NCBI RefSeq assembly: GCF_900086705.1
Contig: NZ_LT575483.1
Coordinates: forward strand, 1,872,343 to 1,936,342
Reading direction: 5' to 3'
DNA from: Massilibacillus massiliensis
Lineage (GTDB): Bacteria > Bacillota > Negativicutes > FLKF01
DNA length: 64,000 nucleotides
The translations under genes were made by a program, and so were the position numbers. Within the stretch, counting starts at the first letter, position 1, and every line of letters begins with the position of its first letter. The notes below the pieces were generated by a model that saw only the letters and a list, made by a program, of their open reading frames with translations, made no database searches and was not told the origin of the DNA. Shown one piece after another: positions 44,681 through 52,026 of this stretch.

Positions 44681-45937
44681 ATGGTTTTATCTGGTGCTAT
44701 CATTGTTATTCTTACTTTAATTGCGATTGCTAAACGCTATGAAACACGCATGGTTTTATTCGCAGCTGGTTTTCTAATGGCAATCATCGGTGGAAATCCG
44801 CTTGGTGCAATGACCGCTTTCGAAAAAACTATGGTGAACTCTGGTCTAGTCACGACGATTTGTTCCGTTATGGGTTTTTCTTTCGTTATGAAATACACCA
44901 AATGTGATGCAAATTTAGTACAATTACTAGCAAACGGCTTAGATAAATGCAAATTTATCTTAGTTCCGGGGGCTGTACTGATTACTTGGGTATTAAATAT
45001 CGCATTATCCAGCACTGCCGGAACTTGTGCCGCTGTTGGCGCCGTACTGATTCCGACGATGATTCGTTCCGGTGTACATCCTGCGATGGCAGGCGCCTGC
45101 ATTTTAACGGCTTGTATTTCCAACCCCCTCAATCCGGGCTTTCCACATGCAATTTTTGTGGCTAATTTGGCAAACGTAGATGTAATGGAAGTGATTTATG
45201 GTTATACATTGCCATTACTTATCGTTTCTGCTATCGTTTTATCTGTGATGACAATACAGTCTGTTGTGCGGAAAGAAGGCGTAGATCCTCTGCGTGCACA
45301 AGCAGCAAATGTGGAGTCCAATACCAGTGAAATGAAAATCAGTCTGATTAAAGCATCCATCCCTGTGATTCCACTCATTATTTTAGTACTTGCAACTCCA
45401 CAGGTCGGTGTACTGCCTAAAATATCAATTCCTCAGGCAATGATTATTGGTACATTGTTAGGCTTCATTGTGCATCGCAAAAATCCACAAGATATCACCA
45501 AAGAATTTTTTAACGGTTTAGGCAATGCCTATAGTAACATCATCGGTATCATAATCGCAGCGGGTGTATTTACCTACGGCATGGGAAGTATTGGACTTAC
45601 CTCTGCATTGGTTGATCTAATGAAAAACAGCCAAGATCTAGCAAAATACGCGGCTTGTATCGGCCCTGCATTGATTGCTGTAATCAGTGGGTCCGGAGAT
45701 GCTGCAGCGCTCGCTTTTAACGGTGCTGTTACACCGCATGCCGCGCAATTTGGCATGACAATTACAGATTTAGGTTCACTTTCCACACTTTCAGGAACAC
45801 TCGGTAGAGCAATGAGCCCGGTTGCCGGTGGCACAATCATTTGCGCAACTTTAGCTGGTGTAAATCCAATTGAAATCGCCAAACGTACCGCACCTGGATT
45901 AATCATCAGTCTGGTTGCTCTATTCATCTTACTTTAG
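44681..45937 (+). CDS. DcuC-family C4-dicarboxylate-type carrier
   Basis: 418 aa, about 12 helices; RBS AAAGGAG. It follows E. coli DcuC in SSTAGTCAAVGAVLIPTMI, NPGFPHAIFVANLANVDVMEVIYGYTLPL (in parts), GVFTYGMGSIGLTSALV, ISGSGDAAALAF and TLGRAMSPVAGGTIICATLAGVNPIEIAKRT (in parts). DcuC exchanges or exports succinate and fumarate. Here it sits 56 bp upstream of an AbgA-like amidohydrolase in one operon, so the substrate may instead be an N-acyl or aminobenzoyl amino-acid conjugate. Confidence 0.8.
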   Translation: MVLSGAIIVILTLIAIAKRYETRMVLFAAGFLMAIIGGNPLGAMTAFEKTMVNSGLVTTICSVMGFSFVMKYTKCDANLVQLLANGLDKCKFILVPGAVLITWVLNIALSSTAGTCAAVGAVLIPTMIRSGVHPAMAGACILTACISNPLNPGFPHAIFVANLANVDVMEVIYGYTLPLLIVSAIVLSVMTIQSVVRKEGVDPLRAQAANVESNTSEMKISLIKASIPVIPLIILVLATPQVGVLPKISIPQAMIIGTLLGFIVHRKNPQDITKEFFNGLGNAYSNIIGIIIAAGVFTYGMGSIGLTSALVDLMKNSQDLAKYAACIGPALIAVISGSGDAAALAFNGAVTPHAAQFGMTITDLGSLSTLSGTLGRAMSPVAGGTIICATLAGVNPIEIAKRTAPGLIISLVALFILL

Positions 45938-45993
45938 TGTAGGTTAACTGCCCTTTATCAATATGAATAACTTTAATTAAGGAGACTTTTATC

Positions 45994-47298
45994 ATGAATT
46001 TAGATTCCAAAATTGCTGAACTCGCAAAATCAATTGAAGGAAAAACGATTGCGCGTCGTCGTGACTTACATCATCACCCTGAAACAGGCTGGACAGAATT
46101 TCGTACAGCTTCCATCGTAATTGATACACTAACGAAACTTGGCTACGATGTAAAATTCGGAGATGAGGTCATTGATGAAAGCAATATGATGGGTGTACCA
46201 AGTGCAGATATTCTTGAAGAACACATGAAAAGAGCCATCTCACAAGGGGCCAATCCTGATTTGGTTGCAAAAATGACCGGTGGTAAAACAGGTGTTGTCG
46301 GCATATTAAAATGTAAGAATCCCGGACCAACAGTTGCACTTCGTTTTGATATGGATTGTAACGATGTCAGTGAAGCTATGGATGAAAAACACCGGCCTTT
46401 TAAAGAAGGATTCGCTTCTATCAATCCTGGCTGTATGCATGCCTGCGGTCACGATGGGCATACTTCTGCCGGACTGGCAACCGCTGAAATTTTAATGAAC
46501 TTAAAAGAACAACTTTCCGGAACAATTAAATTGATTTTTCAGCCGGCAGAAGAAGGGGTTCGCGGAGCCAAAGCAATGGCAGCCAAAGGTATCGTAGATA
46601 ATGTCGATTTCCTCTTAGGCGCACATCTTATGATGCCAAAAACAGGCTATCTAGCCTATGATGTACAAGGATTTCTTGCAACCAGTAAATTTGATGCAAT
46701 CTTCACTGGTGTTCCCGCTCATGCTGGTGCAGCACCACAAGTCGGTAAAAATTCACTTTTAGCCGCTGCAAATGCTGCAATTAATCTGCAAGCGATTCCT
46801 CGTCACAGCGATGGGGTCTCCCGTGTTAACGTAGGTGTACTCAATGCAGGCACCGGGCGCAATGTTATCCCTGCCAATGCCTTAATCAAAGTAGAAACAA
46901 GGGGAGCAACAAGCGAAATTAACAACTATATTTACGATTGTGCTGAAAAAATTATCAATCACACAGCAGCAATGTATGACAATACAGTAGAAATCAAACA
47001 AATGGGGGGTGCCGTCGGCGCAAATAATTCTCCGGAATTCTCTGCACAAATCGGACAAATCGCTAGACGACTCGGGATTTTTAACGAATATGCAGACAGT
47101 TCTAATATCGGTGGCAGCGAAGACTGTTCTTACTTTATGGATATTGTACAAAAAAATGGCGGGCAAGCGGCTTATCTAGTGATTGGGGCTTCCTTAACTG
47201 CTGTCAATCATAATCTTTACTTTGATTTTGATGAACATGCTTTGACAATGGAAGCACAACTGCTTTCTACCATCGTCAGCGACTTATTGGCAAAATAA
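45994..47298 (+). CDS. AbgA-like M20D amidohydrolase
   Basis: 434 aa; start ATG 45994 behind AAGGAGAC. Close in sequence to E. coli AbgA, one half of p-aminobenzoyl-glutamate hydrolase: RRDLHHHPETGWTEFRTA, ALRFDMDCNDVSEAMDEKHRP (in parts), MHACGHDGHT (metal Asp/His), QPAEEGVRGAKAM (catalytic Glu pair), HAGAAPQVGKNSLLAA and GSEDCSYF. The family cleaves amide bonds of acylated amino acids. No abgB or abgT is present; a DcuC-type carrier takes their place. Confidence 0.88.
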   Translation: MNLDSKIAELAKSIEGKTIARRRDLHHHPETGWTEFRTASIVIDTLTKLGYDVKFGDEVIDESNMMGVPSADILEEHMKRAISQGANPDLVAKMTGGKTGVVGILKCKNPGPTVALRFDMDCNDVSEAMDEKHRPFKEGFASINPGCMHACGHDGHTSAGLATAEILMNLKEQLSGTIKLIFQPAEEGVRGAKAMAAKGIVDNVDFLLGAHLMMPKTGYLAYDVQGFLATSKFDAIFTGVPAHAGAAPQVGKNSLLAAANAAINLQAIPRHSDGVSRVNVGVLNAGTGRNVIPANALIKVETRGATSEINNYIYDCAEKIINHTAAMYDNTVEIKQMGGAVGANNSPEFSAQIGQIARRLGIFNEYADSSNIGGSEDCSYFMDIVQKNGGQAAYLVIGASLTAVNHNLYFDFDEHALTMEAQLLSTIVSDLLAK

Positions 47299-47303
47299 AT
47301 ACA

Positions 47304-47343
47304 TGCAATAGAGCAATGAAAATCACTTCCTTGCTCTATTGCA
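47304..47343 (+). terminator. Hairpin after the abgA-like gene
   Basis: TGCAATAGAGCAA (47304-47316) and TTGCTCTATTGCA (47331-47343) pair perfectly. No T-run follows on the plus strand, so it may be a weak terminator or an mRNA end-protecting stem before porin 2. Confidence 0.5.
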
Positions 47344-47390
47344 AAAGCCGATACAAAAAGTTAGAAAATTCTGTATATTGGAGTGTATAT

Positions 47391-48650
47391 ATGATGAATA
47401 AACAGTTAGCTACAACAATTACCGCTTTACTTATCTCTACGACGATCCCTGCCTTTGCCGCAGAAAATCCGTTTGTCGATGTACCAACCGACCACTGGTC
47501 AAGACAAGCTGTAACACAATTAGCAAAAGACGGTGTGATTGAAGGCTATGGTGATCGCACGTTTCGCGGTGACGTACATATAACTCGGTATGAAATGGCA
47601 CAAATGGTTGCAAAAGCAATGGCAAAATCAGATGTCAAATCTGCCGATAAAGCCACCATCGATAAATTATCTGCCGAATATGCGTCTGAATTACATAATC
47701 TTGGCGTACGCGTAACTGCACTTGAAGAAAAAACTGATAATGTGAAATTCAGCGGTTATATGTACTTAAGGACACAATCTCAGGAAACTAAAAACAAAAC
47801 TACTGGTGAAAAAACTAAATCGCCTACTGTTTCTCGCTCTTTTCTAGATTTATTTACGACCGGAAAAGTCAACGATAATTGGAATGCTGTTTTAGAAACT
47901 ACAATTGCCACCGACTTAAAAAATGGTGGTGAATCTGCTACTGATACAACGGGTATATTTGCCCAAGGAAAGTATGATACATTCACAACACGTCTCGGAC
48001 GCTTTGATCAATACAGCGGTGATGGCGGACTCGTCTTACATTACAGTGTTAACGGCGGCGAATTTACGTTTGGAAATCGCTTGAAAACAACCTTAACGTT
48101 TGGACGTATCAATAATACCTCCGTCCTCAAAGCAGGTACTGAAGGAAATTCTTTCGATTATCAAGCAGTTGAATTTGCTTATGCCGCAAATAAATCAACA
48201 AAAATTAACGCTGGTTATTATCATTTAAGTGATGAATCCTTCGCTGTCAGACGTGGTGACACCGATCCAAAGATTTATACGCTCGGCTTCTCCACAGCTT
48301 TAAATAAAGATCTAAAACTGACAAGTTATTATTTAAAATCCAGTAGTGACCAGAAAGACAATAAAACAGTTAAAGATACCGGCTATTATTCCGCACTGGA
48401 ATATAAAGGCCCTAAATTAGGACAAGCAGATACTTGGGGACTTTATTTGAAATATGCCAATATCCCTGAACTTACACAAATCTCTATGGATGTCGGACAC
48501 TTCAAAGATTACAAAGGCTTTGAACTTGGCAGCTTTTATATGCTGACACCAAACATGCGCGGACACCTCAGATATTATCATGGTAAAAACGTCGATGACA
48601 GCAATAAAACAAAAGATCTGGTACGTGCCGAAGTAAGAATGTTCTTCTAA
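47391..48650 (+). CDS. SLH-domain outer-membrane porin (OmpM-type) 2
   Basis: 419 aa from ATG 47391, GGAG seven bases upstream (ATG 47394 also fits). The signal peptide ends PAFAA. An SLH domain (NPFVDVPTDHW, VIEGYGDRTFRGD, ITRYEMAQMVAKAMAK) is followed by the coiled coil (LSAEYASELHNLGVRVTALEEK) and a beta-barrel ending RMFF. The N-terminal 130 residues are nearly the same as in porin 1; the barrels diverge. No Fur-like box is visible here, so the two porins may be used under different conditions. Confidence 0.92.
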   Translation: MMNKQLATTITALLISTTIPAFAAENPFVDVPTDHWSRQAVTQLAKDGVIEGYGDRTFRGDVHITRYEMAQMVAKAMAKSDVKSADKATIDKLSAEYASELHNLGVRVTALEEKTDNVKFSGYMYLRTQSQETKNKTTGEKTKSPTVSRSFLDLFTTGKVNDNWNAVLETTIATDLKNGGESATDTTGIFAQGKYDTFTTRLGRFDQYSGDGGLVLHYSVNGGEFTFGNRLKTTLTFGRINNTSVLKAGTEGNSFDYQAVEFAYAANKSTKINAGYYHLSDESFAVRRGDTDPKIYTLGFSTALNKDLKLTSYYLKSSSDQKDNKTVKDTGYYSALEYKGPKLGQADTWGLYLKYANIPELTQISMDVGHFKDYKGFELGSFYMLTPNMRGHLRYYHGKNVDDSNKTKDLVRAEVRMFF

Positions 48651-48653
48651 AAA

Positions 48654-48689
48654 ACGCCCGCAATCTCACTTTATGTGGATTGCGGGCGT
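48654..48689. terminator. Bidirectional terminator between porin 2 and the regulator
   Basis: ACGCCCGCAATC and GATTGCGGGCGT, perfect 12-bp stem with 12-base loop, A-run before and T-rich after, between convergent genes. Confidence 0.8.
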
Positions 48690-48699
48690 CTTACTTCAT

Positions 48700-50010
48700 T
48701 TAATTTAATCGATAAACCCTGGTTGGTCTGCCACGATTTGCAAACGCTTCTTCACCCACACACTCAACCAATCCTGCATTTAACAACCCCGTAAGAATCC
48801 GTCGCACATTACGATCTGTCACCCCCAGCTGCGTAGCCAAGGCGGCGGCAGTGAAGCTCTCCCAATTCATTTTATGTACAATTGCATAGATTTTTTGATA
48901 TGTTTTAATGCCGACATTCGCAATAGTCAAACATGCTAACAGTGCTTTATCCTCGCTAAAAGCACGATAGGTAAGTTCTTGTCCCTGCCCTGCGGATTCA
49001 ATAATTTCTCCATCATCAGCAACAATGACAATACCTCGGTTGCCCTTTTCCCTCCCTTGGCGAACCGCCCGGCATGCATTTAATTGCGCTGTAAATACCG
49101 TTGTACCAAAACCAATTCCTGCAACAATATCGGTATCTAAGGCCAAGCTAATTTCATCAATAGTTTCTCTCAGAACCTGCACTTGCTGTTCAAGAAGTCC
49201 TCTAGAACTAAAAATTTCATATCTGCCATTCCCTTTTTCCGACAAATATCCATTCACACCTTGACAAAGTTTCAGCAGTCTTTCCTTAATTTTCAGTTCT
49301 AACAACTGTAATTTATAAGAATCACCAGCTTTTTCAATGGTTTTTTCAAAATTACTGATTTCAATAATCTCTAAACCAACTTGACTATTCTTAAAATACA
49401 AACCATTAAGCTTTTCCATCAATACGCTGACCGCTTGACGGATTGAAGTTGTACTCGCCAGCAATCGTCGAACTGGTATTTTCCGTCTTTCCAACTCCTT
49501 CTGCACCTTATATAAAGTCGTTCCTACACCATCAATCTTGCCAGATTCCCAAAGATCTAAATGTTTTTTAATAATATCTTCAAAAACAAACGGTATCCCA
49601 TATTTATGGAAAACAACCATATTTTGTGGTACATTTGACTCTTTTATTGATTCACGTACTGCTCCGGCATCCGATTCCGGACAATCTACAGAAATACGCA
49701 AGGACGTAGATCGTTTTTCACAAGCCAGTTCTAAAATACATTTAAAAATCTCATTCCCTGTAATCAAGCCAAAAGCCGAATTTTCTTCATTGCCAAGATG
49801 TTCTTTTGCCGCTGTATAAGGATTTGGCCCAGAAAAAAGCCATCCATCAATCTTAGGGTTATTTTCAATTAAAATATTAGGAACCTCTTCAATTTCAATA
49901 TAGGGGAAAGGAATAAATTCAGCCAGTTTTGTTTCCTTCATGTCTTTCGCGACATTTATAATGTGTTCAATCGTATCAATCGATGAACTCACAACTCCAA
50001 TTTTTTGCAC
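48700..50010 (-). CDS. Large transcriptional regulator with cyclase-like core and C-terminal winged HTH
   Basis: 436 aa. Residues about 1-190 look like a periplasmic-binding or receptor-like alpha/beta sensor (MQKIGVVSSSIDTIEHI, IDGWLFSGPNPYTAA). About 205-370 resemble a degenerate GGDEF/GTP-cyclohydrolase-III-like nucleotidyl fold (GLEIIEISNFEKTIEKAG, VAGIGFGTTVFTAQLNACRAVRQ, RGIVIVADDGEIIE). The last 65 residues form a winged HTH (FTAAALATQLGVTDRNVRRILTGLLNAGLV in parts, then GRPTRVYRL). I cannot name the family or the ligand. It follows a GNAT gene by 22 bp on the same strand and is convergent to porin 2. Confidence 0.6.
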   Translation of the reverse strand: MQKIGVVSSSIDTIEHIINVAKDMKETKLAEFIPFPYIEIEEVPNILIENNPKIDGWLFSGPNPYTAAKEHLGNEENSAFGLITGNEIFKCILELACEKRSTSLRISVDCPESDAGAVRESIKESNVPQNMVVFHKYGIPFVFEDIIKKHLDLWESGKIDGVGTTLYKVQKELERRKIPVRRLLASTTSIRQAVSVLMEKLNGLYFKNSQVGLEIIEISNFEKTIEKAGDSYKLQLLELKIKERLLKLCQGVNGYLSEKGNGRYEIFSSRGLLEQQVQVLRETIDEISLALDTDIVAGIGFGTTVFTAQLNACRAVRQGREKGNRGIVIVADDGEIIESAGQGQELTYRAFSEDKALLACLTIANVGIKTYQKIYAIVHKMNWESFTAAALATQLGVTDRNVRRILTGLLNAGLVECVGEEAFANRGRPTRVYRLN

Positions 50011-50032
50011 AATTCTACTCCTTTATCCTACA

Positions 50033-50551
50033 CTATTTAGCCGCAAAATACTCACGATCTAATATACCTAAAATCACCAACGATTCATACGCACCATCTG
50101 AACCTAGAATCGTTTCTCTAATTAAGCCTTCCCTAATAAATCCTTCGGATTCATAAAGATGTAGCGCCCTTGCATTGTGTTCTTTACAATCCAACCATGC
50201 TCTATGATATTTTAGATCTTCAAAAGCCCAAGATTTAAGCATTTTTAAAGTTTCTCTGCCATAACCTTGACCTTTCACATCCATAATAATTCGCGTAAAT
50301 TCAATTTCTTTAAACGGATTATCAAGTCCCGCAATCATCAAAAATCCAACTTTTTCTGCGCCATCTACAGTTTCAACAATTAAATGAATTGCATTTTTTG
50401 CATGTAAAGTCTTTCTGTGTTGCTCAACTGGATAAGGAATCACGAATTTTGCATTTTCAGGTGTATGCTCCACCTTCATAATATAGTCTAAATCTGCTTC
50501 AGCAGCTTGACGAAATCTAAGTCTATCTGATTTTTTTATAATCTCTAACAT
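50033..50551 (-). CDS. GNAT-family N-acetyltransferase
   Basis: 172 aa of the RimJ/RimL-like branch: LRFRQAAEADLDYIMKVE at the N-terminus, acetyl-CoA loop in MDVKGQGYGRETLKMLKSWAF and ALHLYESEGFIREGLIRE at the end. GAGG precedes ATG 50551 by nine bases. Acceptor unknown; probably co-transcribed with the regulator downstream. Confidence 0.8.
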   Translation of the reverse strand: MLEIIKKSDRLRFRQAAEADLDYIMKVEHTPENAKFVIPYPVEQHRKTLHAKNAIHLIVETVDGAEKVGFLMIAGLDNPFKEIEFTRIIMDVKGQGYGRETLKMLKSWAFEDLKYHRAWLDCKEHNARALHLYESEGFIREGLIRETILGSDGAYESLVILGILDREYFAAK

Positions 50552-50749
50552 CCTCTACAACCTCTTTCTAAAGGATTAAATTTTTTGTTTTTTATAACTA
50601 TCCCTTATTTTCTCTATTTTGACCAAAAATATGAAAATCCTGCTATTACAAATATCCATATTTTTCTTCATTTTCTATATATTTTTTTCATCTCTAAATC
50701 TATTTTGTAGTATAATGATGAAGTGCAAAAAATTTTTTGGGGAGGGCAT

Positions 50750-51802
50750 ATGGTACTACATTATTTTAATATTAATTTTGTTTCAACAATCGAATTTTTG
50801 TGGATTCCAGCTTGCATTTTACTGAGTTGTTTGACCGCTGGGGTGTTGTTGAACCGTTTCATTAACCGAAGACTTCAGGAGAAATACGGCAGCGATCCAG
50901 AATCCCTGTCCTATGTATTTACCAATGCAATCAAAGGCCTGCCGATCTCCTGGTCTATTGGTGTTGGATTATACATGACCATTACAACGATTCAAATGCC
51001 TGAACGGCTATTAGATTTTTTATCAAATATCTTACTAGGCGTTATTTTGTTTACCATTACCCGTGTAGCAGCACGCACTTTAGTCGGCATGATTGATATG
51101 CATACCCAAAAAAACGGCAGTAACCTGCCAAAAACCTCTTTACTTACCAATATTGTAAACATCGCAATCTATGTAATCGGTATTCTCATCATCATGCAAT
51201 CTTATGGGATATCCATTACTCCGATTATTACTGCATTAGGCGTCGGTGGTGCTGCAGTGGCTCTCGGCTTACAAGAAACACTTGCCAATATCTTTTCTGG
51301 GCTGCACTTAATTTTATCAAAACAAATTCGTCTTGGCGACTATATCAAACTCAGCTCCGGTGAAGAAGGCTGCGTAACTGATATCACCTGGCGTTTCACA
51401 ATGATTCAGGGGTTATCAAATAATGTCGTAGTTGTTCCAAATCAAAAAATCGCGTCAGCCATTTTAACAAACTATAGTATGCCAAAACAAGATGTTTCCA
51501 TCAGCATTCCCATCGGTGTCAGCTATGACAGTGACCTTGACCATGTTGAACGCGTAACGCTTGAAGTAGCTGATGAAATCATGCAAAAGTTTGATCACGC
51601 GCACGCTTTAAAAGCAGCCGTCAGATTTCATACATTTGGTGAATCCAGCATTAATTTTAATGTATCCCTGCATTCCAATCAATTTCTCAATCAATTTCCC
51701 TTGAAACATGAATTTATTAAAGCACTCACTAAACGGTATCGGGAAGAGGGTATTGAAATTCCGTATCCGGTCCACACAATTATAAAAAAAGACGAAGCTT
51801 AA
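50750..51802 (+). CDS. mscS: Small-conductance mechanosensitive channel (MscS family)
   Basis: 350 aa; start ATG 50750 behind GGGGAGG. Several N-terminal helices lead to the pore helix and MscS beta-domain signature: SITPIITALGVGGAAVALGLQETLANIFSGL (in parts), then RLGDYIKL, DITWRFTMIQGLSNNVVVVPNQKIASAILTNYS (in parts). It opens under membrane tension to release solutes on osmotic down-shock. It has two to three more N-terminal helices than E. coli MscS. A TATAAT sits at 50711-50716. Confidence 0.9.
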   Translation: MVLHYFNINFVSTIEFLWIPACILLSCLTAGVLLNRFINRRLQEKYGSDPESLSYVFTNAIKGLPISWSIGVGLYMTITTIQMPERLLDFLSNILLGVILFTITRVAARTLVGMIDMHTQKNGSNLPKTSLLTNIVNIAIYVIGILIIMQSYGISITPIITALGVGGAAVALGLQETLANIFSGLHLILSKQIRLGDYIKLSSGEEGCVTDITWRFTMIQGLSNNVVVVPNQKIASAILTNYSMPKQDVSISIPIGVSYDSDLDHVERVTLEVADEIMQKFDHAHALKAAVRFHTFGESSINFNVSLHSNQFLNQFPLKHEFIKALTKRYREEGIEIPYPVHTIIKKDEA

Positions 51803-51922
51803 TATTATTTTTTTTCAAAATTAATCCCTTTATCGTTAAAATAGAAATAAAACAAGCCTCTTTACTTAATAAAAACAAAACAATTTATTGAAATTCTACA
51901 AATTATATGAATTTTAGACAAA

Positions 51923-51969
51923 ATACTATATCTTGTGTCCTATTGACTAAAACTAAGCATATATAGTAC
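51923..51969 (+). promoter_or_regulatory. Tandem NrdR-like boxes over the nrdDG promoter
   Basis: Box 1 ATACTATATCTTGTGT (51923-51938) matches the NrdR consensus acaCwAtATaTwGwgt at 14 of 16 positions. Box 2 TAAGCATATATAGTAC (51954-51969) matches at 10, including the core. They are exactly 31 bp apart, three helical turns, as in known nrd operons. They overlap TTGACT (51943-51948) and TACAAT (51967-51972), an 18-bp-spaced promoter. Confidence 0.75.
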
Positions 51970-52026
51970 AATCTTCGAGAAGTATTTTTTAATTTAAACC
52001 AAATCTAAAGAAAAGAAGATGTGAAT

